Below, piece after piece: positions 1 through 5,920 of a stretch of 10,659 nucleotides of DNA (its first letter is position 1; every line of letters begins with the position of its first letter). Location: assembly GCA_903858555.1 (NCBI GenBank), contig CAIOJG010000168.1, positions 1 through 10,659 on the forward strand, read 5' to 3'. The notes beneath the pieces were generated by a model that saw only the letters and a program-made list of their open reading frames with translations, was not told the DNA's origin and ran no database searches. Position numbers and translations under genes: made by a program. The DNA comes from Candidatus Magasanikiibacteriota bacterium. GTDB taxonomy: Bacteria; Patescibacteriota; Patescibacteriia; Magasanikbacterales; GWA2-37-8.

Positions 1-1221
1 CTCTTTGGTTTACGAAAAAAAAGGCAAAGGAGATACTTCGGTAAAATTAATTATGATAAGTTGCCAATTTTAGAACTTTTAGGCAAATTAGAAAAAGAGG
101 TCAGAGAAAATCCACCGACAGAAATAACCGACAATCCAACCGACGAAACTATTTTGCCAGAGAACAAAAAAATGCCGGAAATAGAAAAGGACGAGAACGG
201 CCTAATTTTACCAACCAGCATCGACGTAACCAACGGACGTTTTGTCCAAAACGAAGCACCTGTAAAAGAACCTAGACCTCGATCCGGTTACCATATCGAT
301 GAAATAACCAACGCAGAGAGATTGGAAAAATCTAAAAAACGCAGCCGATCTTTAGTCGAAGTTCTGTCCGAACTCGGCATTCCATACGAAGTAAAATTAG
401 CTATCACCCAAAGACAAAAAGCAAAAGAAGAAGAACTTGCTGAAAATTGGTCTCAAAATTTTGGTGATGATAATTTAGATTATCAAGATTTTTTGCTACC
501 AACTCTCAGAAAAATGGTGCTATTATCCAACCGAAATAAAGAAGCCACTTTTATCGTCCACGATTTGGAACAAGATTGCGCCGACTGGGAAAATTTTGCC
601 AAACTGTCTAGCGTGAGATTACTCGAAGAAGGCAGAAAAAAAGTGACTTGGATCAAACATAATTTGACCGCCGATGCGAACACTTGGAAAGAAAAAGTAA
701 AATTTGATTTACAAGCCAATGAAAATGAGCGAGTGCGAGATAACGGTACCGAAAGAAAAGAAGCAGCCGATGCGTTAAAAAACCTACTCATCGCTTACGA
801 AAAATGGAAATCTATCGGCAAAGAATCTGGAATATTATTTAATTCTGAATGGTTACGAAAAAATGGTTTTAACGGATTAGTTACTTGGTCTAGCAGAACC
901 AAAAATATAAAATTGATCGATTTAGTAGACATGAGTGGTAACGAAGATTTACAGCGAGATTTTTCATTTGAAGGAAAAACAAAGATAAAAGATGAGGCCG
1001 ACGCGATAGAAAAATTAAAATGGCTATTTAAGACTTGGCGAGACAATAAAGATCCAGACAAAGGCAACCTAAACATCGGCTACTTTAGAAAAATGAAAAT
1101 GCAAATCTTGTACGAATGGACAATTGATCCGCGAAATATCAACCTCCACCAACTGGCCGAAAAAACCAATGACCCGATATTGATTGCCGAAATTAAAAAA
1201 ATAAATATTTTTAAAAAATAA
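1..1221 (+). CDS. Hypothetical protein, 5' end cut by window edge
   Basis: I do not recognise this protein. The frame has no stop from base 1 to the TAA at 1219-1221, so the TTG at 61 need not be the start and the gene probably begins outside the window. The first visible residues include a strongly basic run (RKKRQRR, bases 13-33), followed by an acidic, proline-containing low-complexity stretch (about 90-290). The rest is rich in Lys, Glu and Trp and looks helical and soluble. The C-terminal half appears to hold two diverged copies of a module of about 60 residues (about 757-940 and 991-1176). Each has an AD-A helix, a Trp-containing segment, a (F/L)RK segment and a W...NI-L end. No catalytic motif, membrane span or metal site is visible in this part. 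It lies 23 nt before hpf in the same direction. The basic run could be a juxtamembrane or nucleic-acid-binding segment, but that is a guess. Coding status is well supported by length; function is unknown. Confidence 0.8.
   Translation, partial: LFGLRKKRQRRYFGKINYDKLPILELLGKLEKEVRENPPTEITDNPTDETILPENKKMPEIEKDENGLILPTSIDVTNGRFVQNEAPVKEPRPRSGYHIDEITNAERLEKSKKRSRSLVEVLSELGIPYEVKLAITQRQKAKEEELAENWSQNFGDDNLDYQDFLLPTLRKMVLLSNRNKEATFIVHDLEQDCADWENFAKLSSVRLLEEGRKKVTWIKHNLTADANTWKEKVKFDLQANENERVRDNGTERKEAADALKNLLIAYEKWKSIGKESGILFNSEWLRKNGFNGLVTWSSRTKNIKLIDLVDMSGNEDLQRDFSFEGKTKIKDEADAIEKLKWLFKTWRDNKDPDKGNLNIGYFRKMKMQILYEWTIDPRNINLHQLAEKTNDPILIAEIKKINIFKK
760..1176 (+). repeat. Possible diverged tandem protein repeat inside the hypothetical gene
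   Basis: Two segments with starts 78 codons apart (about 760 and 994) share a spaced pattern. It runs EADA/EAADAL, hydrophobic helix, W about 14 residues on, a Leu-Asn/Phe-Asn pair, (L/F)RK, W, then N-I-x-L-x-x-L. Identity is low and the nucleotide sequences are not alike, so this would be an old duplication. The pattern was found by eye and is not statistically tested. Confidence 0.35.
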
Positions 1222-1244
1222 TTTAATTCATTTAGCTTGTATAT

Positions 1245-1598
1245 ATGAATATTCAAATCAAAGGCAAAGGGATGGATCTCACCGACGCTATCAAAGATTA
1301 CGTTGAGAAAAAAATCGGTGGCGTGGAAAAATTTTATGATAAAATTATTGGCGCTAGTGTAATCGTTGGCAAAGAAAGCAATCATCACGTCAAAGGCGAG
1401 ATCTTCATGTGCGAATGCAAACTTGATGTACCGGGTAAAGATTTATTTGCATCCAAGACCGAAAAAGATTTATACAAAGCCATTGATTTAGTGCGCGATT
1501 ATTTAGAAGCGGAATTAAAAAAGCACAAAGTTATGACTCGCGAAAAACATCGCAGCGACAAACGCGAAGTACGCGACAGCAAAGAATATAAAGATTAA
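1245..1598 (+). CDS. hpf: Short-form ribosome hibernation-promoting factor (HPF/YfiA family)
   Basis: HPF-family proteins bind the 30S decoding region, blocking mRNA and tRNA sites, and help form inactive ribosomes in slow growth. The 117-residue product opens with the family's MNIQIKGKGMDLTDAIKDYV strand-helix pattern. It continues through the K-x-x-x-VEKFYD linker to central strands containing HHVKGEIFMCEC. Next comes the (K/D)LFAS-x-x-x-KDLYKAID-x-V helix, and the protein ends in a Lys/Arg-rich tail. This matches the beta-alpha-beta-beta-beta-alpha fold and the short-form length; the C-terminal dimerisation domain of long HPF is absent. ATG at 1245 is the natural start because the conserved N-terminal strand begins there. 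No Shine-Dalgarno is visible upstream. The gene lies 23 nt after the previous stop and 2 nt before the transketolase start, suggesting co-transcription. Confidence 0.93.
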   Translation: MNIQIKGKGMDLTDAIKDYVEKKIGGVEKFYDKIIGASVIVGKESNHHVKGEIFMCECKLDVPGKDLFASKTEKDLYKAIDLVRDYLEAELKKHKVMTREKHRSDKREVRDSKEYKD

Positions 1599-1600
1599 TT

Positions 1601-3829
1601 ATGTCTTTTAATTTATTAAACGAAAAAGACTGGAAGAAATTTTCTAAGGACAAAAAACGTTTTCATGAAAATTTTATCCAATTGATGGATTTGGATCTGA
1701 CCGTACCAGAAGGTATGGACCTAAAACGTCTGGAACATTTTTCCAATATTTTACGTGGTCTTATTTTTGCGGCGGTAGAAGCTGGGCAAAGTGGTCACCC
1801 TGGTGGCAGCAGCAGCAAAGTAGAACAATTACTCGCTTTAGTTTTAAGTGGTAATTTAGCTTTTGATCCACTCAACCCCAAAAACCCAGGACGCGATCGT
1901 TTGGTTTGGAGCGCTGGCCATTGCACGCCAGGTCTTTTTTCTATGAACGCTTTGATTTACGAAATTTTACGTCGCCAAAATAAAGATTTACCTGAAGAAA
2001 CTGCCAACGCTGTTTTCCCAGAACAACTTTTACGTTTTCGACATGCGGACGGTCCTCAAGGTCACGCTGAAGCAAAATATCCGCTCGCCGACTTCTCTAC
2101 CGGCCCATCTGGACACGGTTTATCCGCGGCTGGTGGTATGGCTATCGCCCATAAATCTTGCGGATTGCCGACTAAAGTTTTCGTAATGATGGGAGATGCC
2201 GAAAGTGAAGAAGGCATGTCATATGAAGCGCGCAATGTTTTGATAGCGACCGCGACCGATAATATTATTGTCAGTTTGGATTACAATCATTTTGGTATTG
2301 ATGGTCCGATTGAAGAAGCTTTGCACAGCCCATATATTGGTCACTGGAAAGGTTTAGGCTGGAATGTAATTGAGGTAAACGGAGAAAATATTGTGCAGCT
2401 ATATTATGCTTACGCACTCGCGCGTAAAAATATTTTTGCCAACCACCGACCAACGGTCGTGATTGCCCACACCTTAAAAGGCAAACTTTACGGCACAAAA
2501 GAAAATACTGCCGCCTCGCATGGCGCACCGGTAAAACATGATGAATATATTACCATCATGAAACATCTTGGTTTTGATATTCCGGGAATTGAAAAAGATG
2601 TTCAAAAAGATATTGATGTAATTTTAAAACAGATTACTGCGGACGACGAAAAATATGTTTTAGAAAAAATGACTGCTTCCGCCCAGATGATTGAACATGA
2701 ATCTGAGTTGGTGAAAAAAATGGTTATTGCTCTACCCAATCGCCCACTTGTAAATCCGATTGCTCTGCGTCGACCGGAAACTTTGCCACCCGAATTAATT
2801 TTTGAAGAAGGTTCAAAAGTCGCCACTCGCAAAGCGGCTGGTGCTTGGTTTAAATGGCTCGAACAACATTCTGCATTTTTTTACGCTGGTGCTGGTGATC
2901 TTGGTAGTTCGGTTTTGACCAATGCCGCGGAAAATACTTATGGTTTGATCAATGAAGCCAATCCATACGGTCGCGGCATTCGTTTTGGTATTGCTGAACC
3001 AAATATGGCGATGATGTCTACAGGTATGACCGAAGATATTTTACCAGGCGGATTTAAACCAGTCTCGGTGTTTGGTACTTATGCGGTTTTCACTACCATG
3101 ATGGTCAACTGTGTGCGTTTGGCAGTTATCGGCAATCACCTCAATCCACCAACCAAAGGTTTTTTTGTAATGCTTGCCGCTCACGATGGTCCAGAAACCG
3201 GCGAAGACGGTCCAACCCATCAAGGTATGTATTGGATGAGTATTTATAGTGCTCTGCCAGGTATAAAAGTTTATAAACCAATGGATGCCAACGAAATGGT
3301 AGAAATGTTATTTTACGCTTTAGAAAAAGGCGAACCAATCGCGATGTCGGCCATGCGTCCGGATACGCAAGTTATAAAACGTGGTGGCGATGTACCTCCA
3401 GCTAAAGCAGCGACCGTCGGTGCCTACGTCTACAAACCATTTAAAGAAAATGGCAAACAAAAAACTGTTTTGGCAATTTGTGGTGCGCAGATGTTGTTTA
3501 GTACGCTAGAAATTTTACCAAATCTAGAAAAAGATTTTGATGTAAAAATTATCGCGGTCACATCGCCTCAACTTTTTGAAGAGGTTCGCCGAGACTATCC
3601 ACAAACCGCACAAGAAATTTTACCGGACCATGAACGAGAATTAGTCGTGGCACTACACAACGGTTGGAAAGGATTTTTGTACCCATTTATGTTACCGGCG
3701 GATTATACTCAGCGCACTATCGCGATTGATACTTACCTAAAATCCGGTAATGTCAAAGAAGTTTACGAAGTCGCTCATTTGACCCCACCGGAAATTGAAC
3801 AGAAAATTTTGAAAGCTCTGAAAAAATAA
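1601..3829 (+). CDS. tkt: Transketolase (thiamine diphosphate-dependent), divergent full-length form
   Basis: Transketolase moves two-carbon ketol units between sugar phosphates in the non-oxidative pentose phosphate pathway. The 742-residue product has all three regions in one chain. The N-terminal TPP domain shows GQSGHPGG (His about 66), a GHCTPG segment and STGPSGHGLSAAGG. The cofactor motif is GDAESEEG (198-205) with its Asn near 229 in LDYNHFGIDG. The central Pyr domain has the glutamate of IAEPNMAMMSTGM (about 466), matching the essential glutamate of the family, and AAHDG...GEDGPTHQ (about 534-541). A C-terminal transketolase domain follows. Length is slightly above the usual 660-700. 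Departures from textbook enzymes are GDA instead of GDG in the TPP motif and unusual residues around it, so substrate use may differ. It starts 2 nt after the hpf stop and ends 1 nt before the aminotransferase. No Shine-Dalgarno is evident. Transketolase-like identity is firm; exact substrates are not. Confidence 0.88.
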   Translation: MSFNLLNEKDWKKFSKDKKRFHENFIQLMDLDLTVPEGMDLKRLEHFSNILRGLIFAAVEAGQSGHPGGSSSKVEQLLALVLSGNLAFDPLNPKNPGRDRLVWSAGHCTPGLFSMNALIYEILRRQNKDLPEETANAVFPEQLLRFRHADGPQGHAEAKYPLADFSTGPSGHGLSAAGGMAIAHKSCGLPTKVFVMMGDAESEEGMSYEARNVLIATATDNIIVSLDYNHFGIDGPIEEALHSPYIGHWKGLGWNVIEVNGENIVQLYYAYALARKNIFANHRPTVVIAHTLKGKLYGTKENTAASHGAPVKHDEYITIMKHLGFDIPGIEKDVQKDIDVILKQITADDEKYVLEKMTASAQMIEHESELVKKMVIALPNRPLVNPIALRRPETLPPELIFEEGSKVATRKAAGAWFKWLEQHSAFFYAGAGDLGSSVLTNAAENTYGLINEANPYGRGIRFGIAEPNMAMMSTGMTEDILPGGFKPVSVFGTYAVFTTMMVNCVRLAVIGNHLNPPTKGFFVMLAAHDGPETGEDGPTHQGMYWMSIYSALPGIKVYKPMDANEMVEMLFYALEKGEPIAMSAMRPDTQVIKRGGDVPPAKAATVGAYVYKPFKENGKQKTVLAICGAQMLFSTLEILPNLEKDFDVKIIAVTSPQLFEEVRRDYPQTAQEILPDHERELVVALHNGWKGFLYPFMLPADYTQRTIAIDTYLKSGNVKEVYEVAHLTPPEIEQKILKALKK

Positions 3830-3830
3830 C

Positions 3831-5234
3831 ATGAAACTCTCGGCTAAATTTCTAAACAACGATGAACTCTCCCCAAAAGTAGATTACAATCATGATCTAA
3901 ATTTTTTGGGCGACGAAAGTTCGTTTGCGTTTGGTGTGGAAGTGGCCAAAGTTGAGGCCTCAAAAAAATTCCCTCAAATTTATAAATTTCATATCGGCGA
4001 CACTGGACCAAAAACTCCTGAGCCGATCATTGAAGTGGCGGTACAAGCCCTAAAAGACAAACAGACAAAATACGCCCATTTTATTGGCTTCCCGCAAGTA
4101 CGTGAAAACATTGCTAAATATTGGACAGCTACACGCGGTGTGAAGATAAAAAAAGAAAATATTTTGCTTGAACCGGGTGGTAAACCAGCGATTGAATTAG
4201 CTCTACAAGCTTTGGTAAATAAAGATGACGAAATCATTGTTCAAAATCCGTCCTATCCTATTTACGCTTCGCTCTCTAGTTTCTATACTCACAAAAAACC
4301 ACTCGAATGGACCGCTTACCAAAATCCAGATGATAAAACTTTGGAATTTAATGTCGCCGATCTGGAAAAAATCTTGACTGAAAATAAAAATATAAAATTA
4401 CTTTTCCTCAACACTCCACAAAACCCGACCGGCATGATGATGGGCGAAGAAAAATTACGCCAAGTCGCCGCGCTCGCACAAAAATATCGTTTTATGGTGG
4501 TGTTTGATGATATCTACGACCAGATTACTTTTGATGGACGAAAACATTTTAGCATTTTATCCGTACCTGGGATGCTGGATTTTACTATCAACCTCAACGG
4601 CTGCTCAAAAAATTATGCCATGACCGGTTGGCGCTTGGGTTTTATTGTGGCACCAGAATGGCTAATAGAAATTTTTGGACAACTAGCCGTAAATAAATGG
4701 AGTTGTGTTTCTCGCGTTTATCAAATTGTGGCCGGAACAATTTTTGGCGACGTTGATATCGACGGCTTTCATTATCCATCGGTGCGCGAAAAAATCGAAC
4801 CGATTTTACAAGCCGACCTGATAGAATATGAAAAAAAAGGAAAATTTGTTTCTGAGGCACTGGACTTACTCTCCCCTTTTATTTTACCAAACAAACCCGA
4901 AGGCGCGTTTTATATTTTCCCCAATATTGAAAATATTTTAGAGTTAAAATACGTTTCCGACGTATTGAAAATTAAAAATGATAAAGATTTTAGTCGTTGG
5001 CTGCTGCAAGAAAAAGGAATCGCGATGATTCCAGGTAGTGATTTTGGTAGCGCCGGCAGTGGCTATTTACGCCTATCTTATGCTGAAGATCGCGAACAAC
5101 ACATTATACCAGGTATAAAACATTTACTCCTAACGATACTAGAAATAATAGAAAAATCCGAAATCAATCCTCCGCTTTCAGCCAGCCAGCTTGACCAAGA
5201 CTTGAAAAAAATAGAGGAAAAATACTTTTTATAA
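3831..5234 (+). CDS. Class I/II PLP-dependent aminotransferase (fold type I)
   Basis: It transfers amino groups between an amino acid and a 2-oxo acid using pyridoxal phosphate, in the cytoplasm. The aspartate-aminotransferase-like set is complete. It includes an N-terminal HIGDTGPKTPEP segment, a cofactor phosphate-site loop in LEPGGKPAIELAL, and NTPQNPTG (194-201, Asn198). VFDDIYD follows (Asp226 for the pyridine nitrogen, Tyr229). The Schiff-base lysine is in SKNYAMTGWRLGF (Lys260), and the substrate carboxylate arginine is in GYLRLSYA (Arg414). The protein is 467 residues against about 390-410 for typical members. The extra length lies in the segment after the lysine (around GTIFGDVDIDGFHYPS) and in a charged C-terminal tail of about 35 residues. 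Substrate cannot be read from sequence; aspartate, alanine or aromatic specificity are all possible. ATG lies 1 nt after the transketolase stop, and a terminator follows the TAA directly, so this is the last gene of its operon. Confidence 0.92.
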   Translation: MKLSAKFLNNDELSPKVDYNHDLNFLGDESSFAFGVEVAKVEASKKFPQIYKFHIGDTGPKTPEPIIEVAVQALKDKQTKYAHFIGFPQVRENIAKYWTATRGVKIKKENILLEPGGKPAIELALQALVNKDDEIIVQNPSYPIYASLSSFYTHKKPLEWTAYQNPDDKTLEFNVADLEKILTENKNIKLLFLNTPQNPTGMMMGEEKLRQVAALAQKYRFMVVFDDIYDQITFDGRKHFSILSVPGMLDFTINLNGCSKNYAMTGWRLGFIVAPEWLIEIFGQLAVNKWSCVSRVYQIVAGTIFGDVDIDGFHYPSVREKIEPILQADLIEYEKKGKFVSEALDLLSPFILPNKPEGAFYIFPNIENILELKYVSDVLKIKNDKDFSRWLLQEKGIAMIPGSDFGSAGSGYLRLSYAEDREQHIIPGIKHLLLTILEIIEKSEINPPLSASQLDQDLKKIEEKYFL

Positions 5235-5238
5235 AAAA

Positions 5239-5277
5239 ACAAAAAATCTCTCTCCAAACGAGGGATTTTTTGTTTTT
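5239..5277 (+). terminator. Intrinsic terminator ending the hpf-tkt-aminotransferase operon
   Basis: A 14-bp stem pairs 5239-5252 with 5260-5273, with one T.G wobble and a 7-nt loop. A T run follows to 5277. It begins 5 nt after the aminotransferase stop. The A-rich left flank means it could also work, more weakly, on the other strand. Confidence 0.9.
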
Positions 5278-5290
5278 AAGCCAACAAACA

Positions 5291-5321
5291 TTGACTTTAA
5301 ATCAAAACTGGTGTATATACT
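5291..5321 (+). promoter_or_regulatory. Sigma70-like promoter of the high-GC ORF
   Basis: TTGACT at 5291-5296 is a near-consensus -35. With TATATA at 5314-5319 the spacer is 17 nt; the overlapping TATACT at 5316-5321 gives 19 nt. The predicted start of transcription is about 5326-5329. It lies just after the upstream terminator, as expected for an independent unit. Confidence 0.75.
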
Positions 5322-5328
5322 ATCTCAA

Positions 5329-5347
5329 CAGCCAAAGGAATTGGCTG
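5329..5347 (+). promoter_or_regulatory. Perfect hairpin at the predicted 5' end of the mRNA
   Basis: A perfect 7-bp stem (CAGCCAA at 5329-5335 with TTGGCTG at 5341-5347) closes a 5-nt loop, AGGAA. It would sit at or within a few nucleotides of the predicted transcript start. Stem-loops in this position are known to protect mRNAs from 5'-dependent decay. The purine loop resembles part of a Shine-Dalgarno, but the real ribosome site is further down and unpaired in this hairpin. Confidence 0.65.
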
Positions 5348-5356
5348 CCACAACCA

Positions 5357-5363
5357 AAGAGGA
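5357..5363 (+). promoter_or_regulatory. Strong Shine-Dalgarno that decides the ORF start at 5371
   Basis: AAGAGGA ends 7 nt before the ATG at 5371, an ideal arrangement. It picks this ATG over the in-frame GTG at 5311, which lies inside the promoter. No other gene in the window has a comparable site. Confidence 0.8.
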
Positions 5364-5370
5364 CATTATC

Positions 5371-5724
5371 ATGACCGCACTCGTTTCCCCCTCGCTGTTT
5401 CAGCTCGTTCCCGGCATGCTCATCGCTGTGCCGTACAACGCCATTTCGGCTCCCAGCATCAACGCCGATGCCTTTCCGAACACGCCGCACGCGTTCCTGC
5501 TCAGCACGGAAGCCTCCTCCGGCCTGCGCTACTTCCAGGAGAAAAGCGAGACGCCCCGCTCCAAGAGCGGCAAGGGCTTCCGCCTGTTCGCGCCCAAAGA
5601 CGCCAAACCCAGCAACCTGTTGGTAGTGGAATGGACAGAACCGACCTGCGCCTGCACGCGCCTGGCCACGCCCGCCGAGATTGCGGCTGCCAAGTCCGTG
5701 TCGCAACCGCAGCCGACAGCCTGA
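5371..5724 (+). CDS. Small high-GC protein of unknown function in its own transcription unit
   Basis: I do not recognise this 117-residue protein. It is rich in Ala, Pro, Ser and Thr. It has a moderately hydrophobic N-terminal part (LFQLVPGMLIAVPYNAI, about 9-25) too weak and proline-broken for a confident membrane span or signal peptide. A basic middle (about 62-79) follows, then a hydrophobic strand NLLVVEW with a nearby Cys pair (Cys93, Cys95), and an Ala/Gln/Pro tail. By hand count about 96 of 117 codons end in G or C, compared with 11 of the first 30 codons in the next gene, so the frame is very probably real and of foreign codon style. It alone has a strong Shine-Dalgarno and a TGA stop. 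Promoter, leader hairpin and downstream terminator make it monocistronic. Recent transfer from a high-GC source, or a moron-type cargo gene, is my inference. A structured RNA is a weaker alternative. Confidence 0.7.
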   Translation: MTALVSPSLFQLVPGMLIAVPYNAISAPSINADAFPNTPHAFLLSTEASSGLRYFQEKSETPRSKSGKGFRLFAPKDAKPSNLLVVEWTEPTCACTRLATPAEIAAAKSVSQPQPTA

Positions 5725-5763
5725 TACCCGACGCAAGTCTGGCAAAGAGAGGTCGCGGTCCTC

Positions 5764-5822
5764 CGAGATCTCCCAATGCTAAATGTTTATCAAAAATGGT
5801 AGATATTTAACAGGAGATCTCG
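5764..5822. repeat. Long imperfect hairpin bounded by 10-bp inverted repeats
   Basis: The outer arms CGAGATCTCC (5764-5773) and GGAGATCTCG (5813-5822) are perfect inverted repeats. Inside, 5780-5791 pairs with 5798-5809 (12 bp, three G.T wobbles) around a 6-nt loop, with a small bulge and one mismatch between the two stems. Each arm also contains the self-palindrome GAGATCTC, so the arms are direct repeats as well. The GC-rich segment ends at its left arm. No T run follows, so it is not a standard terminator. It could be an mRNA 3' stabiliser, a protein-binding site, or the scar or end of a mobile unit. Confidence 0.6.
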
Positions 5823-5832
5823 AAAAAATCAT

Positions 5833-5866
5833 AAAAATACCTTACCTCTGGTAGGGTATTTTTTAT
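5833..5866 (+). terminator. Intrinsic terminator after the high-GC unit
   Basis: A 14-bp stem pairs 5833-5846 with 5850-5863, with one T.G wobble and a 3-nt loop; the T tract is at 5859-5864. It closes the small-ORF transcript immediately before the ATPase promoter. The A tract on the left side could let it act in both directions. Confidence 0.85.
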
Positions 5867-5868
5867 AC

Positions 5869-5897
5869 TTGAAATTTCAGCATTTTTTTGCTAAGAT
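5869..5897 (+). promoter_or_regulatory. Extended -10 promoter of the ATPase-rlmN-PBP operon
   Basis: TTGAAA (5869-5874) is followed by a 17-nt spacer and TAAGAT (5892-5897). TGC directly upstream at 5889-5891 makes an extended -10. The predicted transcript start is about 5904, leaving a leader of only about 17 nt before the ATG, with no clear Shine-Dalgarno. Confidence 0.7.
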
Positions 5898-5920
5898 AAA
5901 GAAATCTAACTGCCAATATA

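Noticed and set aside
1222..1244. Promoter for hpf in the gap
   Set aside because: TATATA is present next to the ATG but no convincing -35 is spaced correctly; AT-richness alone explains it.
5311..5370. Upstream GTG start for the small ORF
   Set aside because: The GTG lies within the -10 region of the predicted promoter and has no ribosome site; ATG 5371 has both signals.
5371..5724. Structured non-coding RNA in place of a protein gene
   Set aside because: High GC with promoter and terminator fits a structured RNA, but the strong codon-position bias and well-placed Shine-Dalgarno favour a protein. Not fully excluded.
5320..5745. Long minus-strand open frame across the high-GC segment (and a second at 5501-5776)
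   Set aside because: High GC removes stop codons from all frames. The promoter, ribosome site, third-position GC and terminator all favour the + strand ORF, and the minus-strand product is low-complexity Gly/Arg/Ala.
5764..5822. Integron attC site after the small ORF
   Set aside because: ATTTAAC at 5805-5811 fits one core half-site, but it is in the wrong half for that orientation and no partner GTTRRRY core was found.
5281..5830. Insertion sequence or transposon ends flanking the high-GC unit
   Set aside because: No transposase and no matching inverted ends or target duplication were found. The GAGATCTC arms are both on the right side.
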